64,000 bases of DNA from Phallusia mammillata (GCA_003260075.1 QLIY01000610.1:32823-96822), one strand, 5' to 3'. Positions 1-11,800 are shown, numbered from the stretch's first letter. Program-made: numbers and translations. Notes: a model not told the origin generated them from the letters alone.

Positions 1-690
1 ACATTTTTCCGCAACAACATGTTAGATTAATTTCAGCAAGGCTTACAAGACACATACAAATCCAAAGTCCGTTTGTTACATCACAGACAAGACTAAAAGT
101 ATCAATGACTTTGCTATTGTGCGCGAATGAAATCCTTTCCTTTGTTGATTGTGATGTAATAAATGACTATTGCAAGCAGAGGAAACTCTTTAATATATTC
201 AAAAAACTTTAATCTCTCACAGAAGCACTGTTTAAACTGAACAAGATTGCAGTATACCTTTGGAGTTTCAGACCAAATCGCTTCACGAAATTATTTCGAA
301 TAAAGAATAATTTGTTTGTTAACGTAGGGCACAAAACATCAGTTTAAAAAAAGAGAGGGGGAAATTCGAAGTTGGTGGTTGACTTTAGTGGGAAACCACA
401 CCAAAAAGTTCCACTGATCTAAGCTATCTCCAAAAAATGTGGTGGTTAAGGCTTGAGGTTCTGTATAGGTATTTGGGTGGGGGTTCGGTATGTTTACTGA
501 ATTTTTAACAAACCTAACTTCAAAACTTAGTTCCTAGCGCAAAATTTACAAAAATTTACTACCAACCCCCACACCTCTACAACTGCGAAATTGATAATTC
601 AGCTCTTTGCGTCACCTACCGAAATTCAGGTAAATGAGGATATAACGTATGGTGTTAGTAGCTCTACGAAAGTAGACAAAGATTTCTTAC
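1..690. other. Left edge, no gene recognised
   Basis: AT-rich non-coding sequence. By position it is intron or downstream sequence of the minus-strand LDLa gene. I see no LDLa-like cysteine pattern, RNA gene or clear repeat in it. Confidence 0.5.
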
Positions 691-807
691 CAGAGCATTC
701 ACCGGCAAAATCTTCATAACAATCAGTTTTGGAACAAGCATACTTCATCTCGTAACATTCATCTTGAGTTAAACAGCGAAAATAATGAGCATGGCAGTTG
801 TCCACAC
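691..807 (-). CDS. LDLa exon E8 (left gene)
   Basis: 117 nt, phase 1-1, acceptor cag at 808-810 and donor gt at 689-690 (complement). Encodes [11 protein letters not shown] then CLTQDEC-type spacing and ends DFAGECSG: six Cys with LDLa spacing. It lacks the usual SDE Ca-binding tail, so it is a divergent module. Confidence 0.75.
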
Positions 808-1326
808 CTGCGTGATAAACAAAAACATCCATTGAGTTACATGCACGACTTTGCACGTTAGAAGCGGGTTTCCTAACAAGCTTCGTGTAGTCAACCATAG
901 CGCTTGTAACATGCACGACTGTGCACGTTTGAAGCGGGTTTCCTAACGAGCTTCCTGTAGTCAACCATAACGCTTGTTACATGCACGACTTTGGACGCCT
1001 AAAGTGGGTCTCCTAACGAGCTTCGTGTAGTCAACCATAGCGCTTGTTACATGCACGACTTTGCACGCTTAAATCGGGTTTCCTAACGAGCTTAGTGTAG
1101 TCAACCATAGCGCTTGTTACATGCACGACTTTGCAAGCTTAAAGCGGGTTTCCTAACGAGCTTCGTGCAGTCAACCATAGCGCTTGTTACATGCACGACT
1201 TTGCACGCTTAAAGCGGGTTTCTTAGCGAGTTTCGTACAATCAACCATAGCGCTTGTTACATGCACGACTTTAAATACTAAAAGCGGGTTTCCTAACGAG
1301 CTTCGTGCAGTCAACCATAGCGCTTG

Positions 1327-1396
<70 letters not shown>

Positions 1397-4300
1397 TTGC
1401 ACGCTTAAGGCAGGTTTCCTAACGAGCTTCGTATAGTCAACCATAGCGCTTGTTACATGCACGACTTTGCAAGCTTAAAGCGGGTTTCCTATCGAGCTTC
1501 GTGCAGTCAACCATAGCGCTTGTTACTTGCACGACTTTGCAAGCTTAAAGCGGGTTTCCTAACGAGCTTTGTGCAGTCAACCATAGCACTTGTTACTGGC
1601 ACGACTTTGCAAGCTTAACGCGGGCTTCTTAGCGACCTTCGTGCAGTCAACCATAGCACTTGTTACTGGCACGACTTTGCAAGCTTAACGCGGGCTTCTT
1701 AGCGACCTTCGTGCAGTCAACCATAGCACTTGTTACTGGCACGACTTTGCAAGCTTAACGCGGGCTTCTTAGCGACCTTCGTGCAGTCAACCATAGCACT
1801 TGTTACTGGCACGACTTTGCAAGCTTAACGCGGGCTTCTTAGCGACCTTCGTGCAGTCAACCATAGCACTTGTTACTGGCACGACTTTGCAAGCTTAACG
1901 CGGGCTTCTTAGCGACCTTCGTGCAGTCAACCATAGCACTTGTTACTGGCACGACTTTGCAAGCTTAACGCGGGCTTCTTAGCGACCTTCGTGCAGTCAA
2001 CCATAGCACTTGTTACTGGCACGACTTTGCAAGCTTAACGCGGGCTTCTTAGCGACCTTCGTGCAGTCAACCATAGCACTTGTTACTGGCACGACTTTGC
2101 AAGCTTAACGCGGGCTTCTTAGCGACCTTCGTGCAGTCAACCATAGCACTTGTTACTGGCACGACTTTGCAAGCTTAACGCGGGCTTCTTAGCGACCTTC
2201 GTGCAGTCAACCATAGCACTTGTTACTGGCACGACTTTGCAAGCTTAACGCGGGCTTCTTAGCGACCTTCGTGCAGTCAACCATAGCACTTGTTACTGGC
2301 ACGACTTTGCAAGCTTAACGCGGGCTTCTTAGCGACCTTCGTGCAGTCAACCATAGCACTTGTTACTGGCACGACTTTGCAAGCTTAAAGCGCGTTTCCT
2401 AACGAGCTTCGTGCTGTCAACCATAGCGCTTGTTACATGCTCGACTTTGCAAGTTGAAGCGGGCTTCCTAACGAGCTTCGTGCAGTCAACCATAGCGCTT
2501 GTTACATGCACGACTTTGCAAGCTTAAAGCGGGCTTCTTAGCGAGCTTCGTGCAGTCAACCATAGCGCTTGTTACATGCTCGACTTTGCAAGCTTAAAGC
2601 GGGTTTCCTGACAAGCTTCGTGCAGTCAACCACAGAGCGCGTTACATGCACGACTTTGCATAAATGATCAAGTACTGAAAACTAGAAACTAGAATGAATG
2701 AAATATAAAATATAAAAAATAGAATGGAGGCTTGCCACAAAAAGATACTTTAACATGATTTCATCAAGTCATCTACAAAAGTTTGGAGCACAAACCGGCG
2801 GCGGATAAATCGGGTTAATCTATCAACACCATAACTCACGTCAGCCGCACATTTAGCTAATTTTCGATAGGTGGCACAAAGAGCACTAACACCTATTTGA
2901 AACGATATATCTCTGTCTCTAAACCTGCTGACGGTTTGCGCTATTATGGTTGGGGTTAGGTATTATCAACAAAAATTCAATAAAACTAACTTAACACTTG
3001 CTTAAAATTTTTAAAAACTTGCTTCCTTACCCAGAGTTGTAAACAGGCCTGAAATTCCAGCCCGGACCCCGGCCCAAACCCTAATTGCTTTTGTGACAGG
3101 CCTATCATGATTAAATCCTCAGGAAAAACCAATTTTTTTCTAGACAATTGGTCTTGAACAAGGCGTTTTTGGACTGTTTGACATTAGGTCAGGTCTTGCA
3201 TCTGGCGACTTAGCTACTTAAATTTATTCGAAAAAATACTGACACAGAGTGTAAAGTCAGGCCAAAATCTAAGCCCGAACCCAAACCCGATTCAAAAAGC
3301 CCAGTCTGTCTTACAACTCTGTTCCAACCCTACACCCTCTTCAGCTACTAAATAAATAATTCTGCTCTTTGCGCCACCTAACGAAACTTAGGTGATGTGG
3401 GCTTGACATGTTTTAGAAGATTTTTCTTGTTTCTCACCATCGCAATTCTCCTCATCTGGTCCACAAGATGCAAAACCATCGCATCTTCCTGTGTTTAAAA
3501 CACACGTCCCGTCTCCGCAATCGAACATGCTGTACGGGCAAGACCTGGTAGCAGTTGCTGTCAACAAATATATGTTAGTCATCAACTGTAAATTGCCAAA
3601 TTGCAATGGTTCCTGCGCATGAACTTTACAGCAAAGGTCAGCCGACCCGGAAGAATTTTTAAAATTGTTTGTTCATATCTCACAGTACGTCAGGCCCATT
3701 GAAGGCGCCATACCGAATCAGCCGGTCACCAAGCATTCACCACAATATGGCAAGGCGTAGGCTAGAAAAATCTAGCCTGCGGTGGGATTCGAACCCATGA
3801 CAGGAGTATTTCCGGGACTAGTTTGTACATAGACGCTTAAGCTCTGGAAATATGACTTGTGAAATTAATAAAAGACCTTTGTATGGTTTAACATCTACTA
3901 CGACCTGGTCCTGATAGAAGTAGCCGTTAACAAATATATGTAAGCTCTAAGCCAGTGATTATCAACTACGACCAACCACTTGTTTTGGCGGCCCTCACCA
4001 GACCTCAGAAAATCACTGAAGGTTACATTTATTATAAAGACTACAACACTAAAACATTTTATGTTTCGAAATTTAACATTTATAAAAGTTTACAATACAG
4101 CATATTTAAACTCTACCAATATTCCAAACTATTCATTTACAGTATTAACTTGCCAGTGGTTAGTGCAACCGTCTTGTAATCGTACGGTTGGTGGTTCTAA
4201 TCCCAGCTCGGCCTCTAAGATGGCCCAGTGGTTAGTGCAACCGCCTTACAAACGTAAGGTTAGTTGTTCTAATCCCAGCTCGGCCTCTAAGATGACCCAG

Positions 4301-7300
4301 TGGTTAGTGCAACCGCCTTGCAATGGCAAGGTTAGTGGTTCTAATCCCAGCTCGGCTTCTAAGATGACCCAGTGGTAAGTGCAACCGCCTTGCAATCGAA
4401 AAGTTGGTGGTTCTAATCCCAGCTCGGCCTTTAAGATTAACAAACCTGGAGCAGTGCAGTTAGCTTCGTCATCGGCAAGGTCATAACAGTCGTGAATTCC
4501 GGCGCAGACATAATCTTCCGAGATGCAATAACCAGATCTGCATTGGTACTCGCCAGGGCCACAATTTCCTGTGATAGTTTAAATGAAAAAACATCATTAA
4601 AACAACTAGAACAGACCAAATGCAATTTTTTTTAAAATTACGTAAACACTGAGAAGTCATACGGAAAATTATCAAGAAGCGTGCGTTTAGAAATATTTTG
4701 AAATAAAATCTTAAATTACGTCCACGGTTCTCAATACTCTGAGCTAAAAGATACACGGCATTATTTGAGTCTGAATCATTATAATGTTTGAACAGTTTCT
4801 CTTTCCATCTTCAGGTGGAATAAAACCAACAGAAGGAATGCAACTTGGTGCATGACAACAGCAAAGAAAAAACGAATATACCTGAACATTCTGCAGCGAA
4901 GTCATATCTGTAGACTGGAACAGGCTCGATATAAGGAAGTGCAGACCCCGTCACAATTGAAGTGGTGGGCAGGGCAATTTTCGATATCTGTAAAATTAAG
5001 TAAGTTGTTTGTTTGCTTAAGCGAGTTGCGTTTGACTTTGCATCCTATTGGCTGATTCCCTAACGAGCTTTGTGCAGTCAACCATAGCGCTTGTTACATG
5101 CACGACTTTGCAAGCTTAAAGCGGGTTTCTTAACGAGCTTTGTGCAGTCAACCATAGCGCTTGTTCCATGCACGACTTTGCTAGCTTAAAGTGGGTTTCT
5201 AACGAGTTTCGTGCAGTCAACCATAGCGCTTGTTACATGTACGACTTTGGAAGCTTAAAGCGGGTTTCCTAACGAGCTTCGTGTAGTCAGCGATAGCGCT
5301 TCAGGAGAATTTTTTTCCTCAATTTTTGAAGATAGAAGTAGGAGTAAAAGTTTACCAATTGGATTGCATCCTTCTTCGTCATCTCCATCCCAGCAATCAC
5401 TCGTTCCATCGCATCGATAAATTCCAGGAATACATGCCCCAGATTGACAGGCAAACTCATCGGGACCACACTGACCTAAATCATAGTGTTATTTGTGTTT
5501 ACGTGATAAGTTGAATACGTTTATACTCGGATAAGACCCGCGTGAGGCTCGGAATACTCCGGTCATGGGTTAACGTGCTGAAATGCTGAAATGCTGAAAT
5601 GCTGACGGTTAGGGCTATTAGGGTTAGTCTGAGATTCATAGTAATAATTATAATTAACCTGAAAACCCAGTCCTTTATGTTCAATTTTGTCCCTTATCCT
5701 ATTTCAGTCTGACTGGAAATTTGAATAACTTCGCTCTTTACGCCATCTATCGGTATTTAGCCAGCTTTTTCTTGTTTGAGTTCTTGTGTTAGTAGCTCCC
5801 ATTTCTGACAGAAAATTAACAAATTCTGTCAGAAACGCTGACGACTGAAAAAGTTTTATGTTCTAAATCTAAAAAGTAAAGGAGAGAAAGTCGATTTTAA
5901 CGATGTCTGTAAATATAGTTTTGTTTCTGCCGTTGGTTTCATAATCCCTGGCGTTTTACAACATGGTACACGTGATAAATGCGTGATTGACGTATTGTTA
6001 CGTGGGAGTTTTTTTTACGTAGGGTGTTTCAGGCCTAATGCAACTCAATCTTGTGAGTTTCGTTGATGCCTTAATATACATAATTGCCTAATAGTGTGTT
6101 GCAATCCTGTACAAGTTTGCCAAAATTTGCAAAATTTTATGCCGGCGCCCATGTCTCTACCACCAGTCAATTTAAAACTGCGCTCTTTACGCCATCTATC
6201 GGCATTTAGAAAACCTTTTTCTAGTGTGAGTTCTTGTGTTAGCAGCTCTACCACCAGTCTTGCTGGTCGCCATCTGGGCATATGTTTGGGAAGCACATAA
6301 CGGTTTAGCTGTACGCATGTCATCGAAGGTTTACACTGAAACCTATGGAGATAGCATCCTTCCGGATCTGGGTACAATAAAACAGAAGCATTTTGTAAAC
6401 ATTGTAAATTTAAACACAGTTCTGTCAAACACTTGTAGATTTTTGTATAGGAAATTTTGGGTGCCTTCACGAAACTAGAGAAATCTACTAACAGCATACC
6501 TCGTGGCAGACCCACACTTAGCTAATTTTCGATAGGTGACGCAAAGAGCACTTTACTTATTAAAAACGATACATATAGAAATGCTCACGGTTAGGGCTAT
6601 TAGGGTCGGGGTAAGGTATTAGCATTTAAAATTAAAAAAAAAACTAGCAATAAAACCTAGTTTCTCATGTAACTTTTTCAAAAAAACAAACATTTTACAA
6701 CCCCACCCCTCTTTAGCTGCTGAATAGATAGTTCAGCTCTTTGCCCCACCTAAAAAATCAAAAATTAATTAGCTCAATTTAGGTCTTATGTGAGGTATTG
6801 CATTGGTAGCTCTACCCAGGAACTACTGTTTTAACTGAACATGTATCAAAAGGTACACTCTATGAAATCTAATGTACAGTGGTGGGATTCAGTCGGTTCG
6901 CACCGGTTCTATAGAACCATCTCACAAAATTTTATGAGATCAGCGAACCGGTTAGCATTTCTGGTTACTGTCAATGGACTTTTTGTAACAGAACTGGCTA
7001 AAAAATATAACTTTTGTAACAGAACCGGTTGAAAAATATAACTTTTGTGATAGAACCGGCTGACAAAAAATTTCAATCCCACCACTGAACGTAATCCACT
7101 AGTTGTTGACCGAAATATAATTCCTACTATCATTGGAAAACCAAAGCAAAATCTGTCAGTTACATGTGCAGCCGACTTCATCGTCTCTGTTGGCGCAATC
7201 GAATCGGTTGTTACAGCGCATATGGAGAGGAATGCAAGCCCCTGATTGGCATTCGAACTCGTCAGCTGCGCAATTTCCTGCAATAAAGTACAGAGTTGAA

Positions 7301-8201
7301 TTAATTTAATACGACTTAGTGGAAAACCTGTTTTGTCCTGTTTGTAGAGCTCTTCTGGCAAATGTAATTCAAAACAGACATGATTCTTTCAGCGTGCTAC
7401 AGGCACCTGCTCAAAGATTAGAGGCCCAATCATGGGGGGGGGGTCGCGCGGTGTTTTCGTTGCGTTGTGACGTGCTTGAGTTTAATTCTTTTTTCTTTGT
7501 TTATCGTGCACTGTACTACGCGCATTCAGTGTTATTAACCTTGATAAAGGCGACATGTATTGGACGTCGAAACGTCGGAATAAAAATACAATTGCCAGAA
7601 AAGCTCTACAAAGTTGATATTATGCCTGGCAACAATAGCTTATAAAAGCTGTTTTGTGTTATCATGCAACAAACCAACATATAGAAGAGATATAAGAAAC
7701 AATTAACGGAATTAGTGTGTGAAAATATCTTGTAATCATGCAAAAAAGCGACATACAAGATACGTTAAACAATTTACAGCAGGAGTGGCATTGGCGCGAT
7801 CGTTAGACATTAAACAAATAAAGAATACGAAAATATCTTGTGTTCAGCCGTAAGCCGAGTTAGGTCGAGTTAAGTCGAGTTAAGTCGCATTAAGTCGAGT
7901 TGAGTCGAGTTAAGTCGAGTTAAGTTAAGTCGAATTAGATCGAGTTAAGTTAAGTCGAGTTGAGTCGAGTTAAGTCGAGTAGAAAGTGCGACAATATCTT
8001 GTATGCAACCGTAATCCAAAACTAAAAACGAACGATTTGTTTTACGGATGAATAAACCAAAACTGAAAACGTCGCCTCACAGTTTTACTTACCATCGCAA
8101 AACATCGGTAGAACACGACTGAAAGAAGTTGCAATTGACAGAATAAGAAACGCATCCTCCGTCGCATGGGTACTGGTTGCTCGGACAAACTTGTCCACTT
8201 C
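691..8201 (-). CDS. LDL-receptor class A repeat protein, left paralogue (partial, probably decaying)
   Basis: Eight minus-strand exons, in transcription order 8093-8201, 7164-7277, 6255-6367, 5356-5475, 4882-4987, 4446-4568, 3438-3557 and 691-807. Each encodes one LDLa module of about 37-41 residues with up to six Cys and acidic tails such as DDEEGC or DEENC. Known for the family: LDLa modules are Ca-binding, disulfide-bonded extracellular ligand-binding units, usually one per phase 1-1 exon. Five exons fit that rule (lengths 114, 120, 123, 120, 117). Three do not (109, 113, 106 nt) and change frame inside the module. No signal peptide or membrane segment is seen; the 5' end was not found and the 3' end lies beyond the left edge. 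It matches the right-hand gene (56565-63919) exon for exon but is transcribed the opposite way. Either a pseudogene or a sequence with errors. Confidence 0.8.
838..2661. repeat. 70-bp satellite array
   Basis: About 25 tandem units of 70 bp, recognisable by cgactttgcaagctt and gcagtcaaccatagc. The outer units differ at several positions. From about 1590 to 2360 some 11 consecutive units are identical to each other (variant with ctggcacgac and cttcttagcgacc), which indicates recent homogenisation. The array is broken at 1329-1393 by a 65-nt G run. The same unit recurs at 5053-5300, 30110-30393, 45810-45950 and 61563-62145 and in fragments inside transporter introns. Confidence 0.95.
1329..1393. 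other. 65-nt poly-G run (probable gap filler)
   Basis: Uninterrupted G run inside the satellite, out of register with the 70-bp period. Like the C runs further right, it most likely marks an assembly gap, here in a reverse-complemented contig. Confidence 0.6.
3438..3557 (-). CDS. LDLa exon E7 (left gene)
   Basis: 120 nt, phase 1-1, acceptor gacag and donor gtgag. Encodes [14 protein letters not shown], then [17 protein letters not shown]: a canonical LDLa module with six Cys and an acidic Ca-binding tail. Confidence 0.88.
3676..3825 (-). mobile_element. tRNA-derived SINE copy
   Basis: Complement carries the family's tRNA-like head (gggttcgaatcccacc B box) followed by the body with tagatttttctagcc, aatgcttggtgaccggctg and gcctggcgtactg. 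The left part of the tRNA head is degenerate. The same element recurs many times in the window. Confidence 0.75.
4150..4440 (+). repeat. Tandem tRNA-like units (4 copies, about 72 bp)
   Basis: Each unit has a D-arm/A-box-like cagtggttagtgcaacc, an anticodon-arm-like ccttgcaatcgtaagg hairpin and a B-box-like ggtggttctaatccc, then ggcctctaagatgaccc. Order and spacing fit a decayed tRNA body repeated head to tail. Not functional tRNAs: no convincing acceptor stem, and the anticodon loop is irregular. Confidence 0.8.
4446..4568 (-). CDS. LDLa exon E6 (left gene)
   Basis: 123 nt, phase 1-1. Encodes [14 protein letters not shown], then [18 protein letters not shown]: six Cys. Closest to right-gene exon 63797-63919 ([14 protein letters not shown]), which sits at the same position in that gene. 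Confidence 0.9.
4882..4987 (-). pseudogene. LDLa exon E5 (left gene), frameshifted
   Basis: 106 nt between good splice sites (acceptor tttacag, donor gtatat). Begins [15 protein letters not shown] like right exon 62165-62281 ([11 protein letters not shown]), then hits a TGA in frame. The expected ending DFAAECSG continues in another frame, as if two bases were lost near 4910. Confidence 0.75.
5053..5300. repeat. 70-bp satellite, about 3.5 units
   Basis: Same unit and orientation as the 838-2661 array, inside an LDLa intron between exons E5 and E4. Confidence 0.9.
5356..5475 (-). CDS. LDLa exon E4 (left gene)
   Basis: 120 nt, phase 1-1. Encodes [14 protein letters not shown], then [17 protein letters not shown]: a textbook LDLa module with all six Cys and Ca-binding acidic residues. 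Confidence 0.92.
6255..6367 (-). pseudogene. LDLa exon E3 (left gene), frameshifted
   Basis: The start ([17 protein letters not shown]) aligns with right exon 59326-59436 ([17 protein letters not shown]). The second half ([11 protein letters not shown]) is only readable one frame over. The 3' end is unclear, with repeat-like sequence following. Length 113 nt does not fit the phase 1-1 rule. Confidence 0.6.
6877..7087. mobile_element. hAT-type MITE (CAGTGGTGGGATTCA family)
   Basis: Ends are inverted repeats cagtggtgggattca / caatcccaccactg; the interior is rich in the palindromic motif aaccggtt. No coding capacity. Other copies at 18773-18952, 25558-25737, 33769-33947 and 59836-60008. Target duplication not clear at this copy. 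Confidence 0.8.
7164..7277 (-). CDS. LDLa exon E2 (left gene)
   Basis: 114 nt, phase 1-1. Encodes [16 protein letters not shown], then [17 protein letters not shown]. Closest to right exon 57588-57701 ([17 protein letters not shown]). Confidence 0.9.
7493..7645 (+). repeat. Dispersed repeat B with GACGTCGAAACGTC hairpin
   Basis: Contains cgcattcagtgttatt, a decayed ttgataaaggcgac, gacgtcgaaacgtc and the tail atgcctggcaacaatagctta. Copies or fragments at 13280, 18070-18130, 22262-22310, 51685-51720, 58600-58750 and 58860-59110. Non-coding; probably a retroelement end. Confidence 0.7.
7853..7982. repeat. Short tandem repeat (about 10 bp, aagtcgagtt)
   Basis: About 12 imperfect copies of a 10-bp unit with 5-bp register shifts. 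Intronic or upstream of the left LDLa gene. Confidence 0.9.
8093..8201 (-). pseudogene. LDLa exon E1 (left gene), frame-broken
   Basis: 109 nt with good sites (acceptor ttgacag, donor gtaagt). Begins [16 protein letters not shown], as right exon 56565-56681 begins [12 protein letters not shown]. The expected CDG ending lies in a different frame, so two bases appear lost in the second half. No LDLa exon was recognised further upstream. Confidence 0.65.
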
Positions 8202-8242
8202 CTGTCAATCAACAAATATAAGCTTAATTTCATACCTTATTT

Positions 8243-8463
8243 TAGTAGTTCTCAAACTGTGCGTCGCGACGCCCTAGTCCTAGTGCGTCGTTTCAGTTTT
8301 CCAAGGGCGTCGCAGAATACCTTATTTTCGTAGCTTTTTGTTGTTGTATCAATAGACATGACTTTAATAATAAATTTTCTCATTAACTTTTATTTGCTGG
8401 TGCGTTGCAAGTCCAGAAAACTTTTCCAGGGGCGTCGCAACAAAAAAAGTTTGAGAACCACTG
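8243..8463. mobile_element. hAT-type MITE
   Basis: Terminal inverted repeats agttctcaaact / agtttgagaaccactg, interior with gcgtcgcgacgccc. Flanked by ccttattt and cgttattt, an 8-bp target duplication with one mismatch, as expected for hAT. A related copy lies at 55845-56008. Confidence 0.75.
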
Positions 8464-8851
8464 CGTTATTTGGATACACTCTAGTGGTAAAGTGGGTTAC
8501 TCGGACACCTCACACTCGGAATGTTGACGGTTCAAACCTTGTCAATTGTGTTAGGAATCCTTATCTGTAAGCGCAGATCTTAATTCGCTGCCTTATGTAA
8601 GAGCTGCTAACACAGGAACTCAGATCACCGGTTGGTTAACTTCCGGTAGATGGCGCATCTGAGTTAGGCGTTGGCGATGGCAAAAATCTTAGGCGCCAAG
8701 TAGGCGGTGACGGCCACCCTAACTATTTTGGTTAATTTGTAGCGATATCATACCAAATATCGTCAAATCTAAAGAAAATTGGAAACAACTTTGCTTTTAA
8801 ACAAACGTGCTGGCGATACAAAAAAAAAACTGCAACCTGTTTTGGTTAGTG

Positions 8852-9099
8852 CAGTGGTTCTTAACCTTTTTTCCTTGCTGCACCCCTTTCAAATCACTAA
8901 CTAATTTTCGCACCCCCTTTCAAATCACTAACCAATTTTTGCACCCCCTTTCAAATCACTAACCAATTTTTGCTCCCCTTTCTGTAATTGCTTAAATAGA
9001 ATAGTCCTAACCAACCTTAATGATTCAGCATCACCGCACCCCCTAGGAACAGTTCTCGCACCCCTTGGGAGTGCGTGCAGCCCTGGTTAAGAACCGCTG
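8852..9099. mobile_element. hAT-type MITE with perfect 8-bp target duplication
   Basis: Terminal inverted repeats cagtggttcttaacc / ggttaagaaccgctg; flanked by ggttagtg at 8844-8851 and 9100-9107. Interior carries about four tandem copies of a 30-bp unit (caccccctttcaaatcacta). Confidence 0.88.
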
Positions 9100-9107
9100 G
9101 GTTAGTG

Positions 9108-9959
9108 CCTTTTAAGACGTCAAACACATAATTGTCTGCCAGTGAATGGGTCATTGTTGTGTACAATGCAATTGTATTGTAATAAATGGTTAAACTTGAC
9201 GAAACATTTTTACACGTTACTAAGCTGTGATAACGTTACAGCAACGTGTTGCAATTGCGAACTAAACATTATTTCATACATATGTTTTTTTTTCTGATTT
9301 CGACGAACGTTGCATTCTATGGAAAGTTTGTTTGGCTTTGAATTTGAGTGGGGGGGGGGCTGCTCGCATTAGTGACGTCATATACTTTATGCCCGCCACC
9401 TTGCATTTTTGTAAAATCCGGCGCCTATGGCAATAATACACAAATGCTGACTCGGCACGATTGCCAATGCTCCGTTGCGCCAACTACCGGAAATCAATAG
9501 GTCTCTAATAAGTTCTTGTGTTAGTAGCTCTACCCAGTTTCGCGGCGTTAGGACGTTGTGCGCATGCGCATGTAGAAAAGCTTCATACCGGGCGAAATAG
9601 GCGACAGCAATAGTATCCTTATGATGCCATACAGTTTTGGCCGATCACGGCGGAAATTATGTTTACAATATATAATGTGTTTTGTGGAAGTTTTTGTAAT
9701 ATTGTAGTAGAAATATTAAGTAAAAATATTGCTATGGGTGCTGCAGCTCCTATGAAAGTTGGTCACATTTTTGAAAGTTGGTCCCTGCTGGTCACATTGA
9801 GTTTTGTTCCACAAAAACTTTCTAACTGTTTGAACATTTATAGACTTTCTTACCAGGTTTTGTAAAGAAGATGACAAATAAAGCCAGAAACTTTAAAAAC
9901 ATTGATGTCATAGTTGTATTTGTACAACACAATATGAAAACAAATCCTGCTAAAAAATA
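9108..9959. other. Intergenic, nothing coding
   Basis: No splice-flanked or conserved reading frame. Contains a 10-nt G run (9350-9359) of the gap-filler type and AT-rich sequence. Confidence 0.5.
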
Positions 9960-10890
9960 TTGGTTACAAAAAACACACAAATATATTTTTTTCTGAACAA
10001 ACATTTCGACTCTATACTTTAACTATAATCACTTTAAGTGTTTTCTGGTAAATAAATGTGTTGAAAATCGTTTTAGTTTCTGGTTTACTCCTAAACACAC
10101 ACTGTGGTCTACCCTACCAGCATCTCTACTATAATAAACCGCACACCTTACTGTGGAGATACACACTACATGGCTACTCTAACATATCCTACCGTTAGTT
10201 AACGGATGTAGAACCGGAAATCGCGTTGCGATCGTAAAACGATTGTTGAGTCATCATCCTTATTGGCCTGCTTAATCGTATGCTTGTGTAACAAACAACC
10301 CTTCGCGGTACACAAAAGCACTAACTGCTGCTTGGAATCAAAAGCGTTTTATACTTTTTGTTATTCCAAGGCCGGTGGTTAGTGCAACCGCCTTGCAATC
10401 GTGAAGTTGGTGGTTCTAATCCCAGCTCCGCCTCTACGAATACCCAGTGGTTAGTGCAACCGCCATGCAATCGTAAAGTTGGTGGTACTAATCCTAGTTC
10501 GGCCTCTAAGATGACCCAGTAGGGTTTAACTCTAAGATGATCTAAGATGATGGTCCATTCTTACTTTCACTTTGATTTAAACTTATTTAGTGGCACAAAC
10601 TGACGCCAAATATAATTATAGAATTACTTCCACCTTTTCGTGGTCCCCCCAAAATTGCCCCACGGACCCCTAAAGAACCGCGGACCCCAGTTTCAGAACC
10701 GCTGGTTTAGTACAAACCGTTGTAATCGTAAGGCAGGTGTCATGCTATCTGTTATCAAGATAGTCCAGTGGTTGGCGCAACCGACTCGTAAGGCAGGTGT
10801 TATGCATCTGTGACTTATTAATTTCTGCCGAGCGCGCAACGATTTCCGCGCACACATCGCTTATGGCTACACGATCCTATGTTGGTAGCT
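9960..10890. repeat. Left arm of about 0.93 kb inverted repeat
   Basis: Reverse complement of 54245-55205 at roughly 90 percent by eye: shared blocks include ttactgtggagatacacac, ccgttagttaacggatgtag, ttggcctgcttaatcgtatg and gcgcaacgatttccgcgc. It lies between the left LDLa gene and troponin I; the mirror arm lies between the transporter and the right LDLa gene. Includes two tRNA-like units (10375-10515). Confidence 0.8.
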
Positions 10891-11800
10891 GCGCTGTCAA
10901 TACATTATCTAATGTTAGACAATATATATTCAATCAGAATATTCCCAGTTTTTGTTGACTTATTCGTAATCATTCAAACATCACGGGTTCAAATCTCACC
11001 GCAACCTGGTTCCCTACCAACAACGATAAATTTAAAATGTTCGTTTATTGCAACTGCATAAGCTCCTGAACAAATAGTCCAATATAAAGAAATGCAACAG
11101 TCAAAACAAAATACGATTTTGGTTAAAAACTAGGACTAGAGTTCAGTTGACAGTTGAACAACAAACAAATTGTTCTCACTTACGTTTAACTTTATACAAG
11201 TTGAACCCAAAGTCAAAGTGTTATGTTGTTTAATAAAAATAATAAGAAACCACATTTTCCACAAGTTTGAAAACATTTATTTCCTGGTTATATCTGTTAG
11301 GCTCGTTTTAAGACAAATATATTTCGCTTCAAAAGCATCATCAGTGTCTGTAAAACAGCAACATAAAAGAGTATAAAAAAGACAAGGCTAATAGCGCTAG
11401 CCCTTTTTATCTTCTATTGTTTATCGTAGGATAACCACTTTAATATTAGATTTTAGTCGTAAATTGGCCTTAAAATGAACGCATATGTCGCAGTGGGGGA
11501 GTTCTAATGTAAACTGTTTGGACCTTTTTCAGTTTATTATTTACTTGGGCTCTTGGTAATCCTACAACATGTAATATATGTTTACTAAAAGGTTTTGTCA
11601 TTGACACATAAAAGTCCAGTACTGCTGAGTGGAATCTACTTGTCAACATCCAAAAACTTACAACAATTACGATTTGTTTTCAATTGGTTTGTTTCTGCAA
11701 TAGTTTGTGAACGAGAGCTTTGGCCATTTGTTAACAAATTACTCAACGGCGCTAAAAGTTAACAAATTACTCAACGGCGGCATTCCATTTCGCCCCTCGC
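10891..11800. other. Intergenic, AT-rich
   Basis: No gene seen. At 11321-11344 the complement reads CTGATGA-T-GCTTTTGAAGC-GAAA, a hammerhead-like repeat core (see findings). Confidence 0.5.

Noticed and set aside
1184-1408. Open frame with a long glycine run
   Set aside because: It is the 65-nt G run plus 70-bp satellite; no splice context or homology.
838-2661. CRISPR-like regular repeats
   Set aside because: Direct tandem satellite without spacers in a eukaryotic sequence.
6909-7361. 150-codon minus-strand frame overlapping LDLa exon E2
   Set aside because: Crosses a MITE and reads E2 in the wrong frame; the real exon is 7164-7277.
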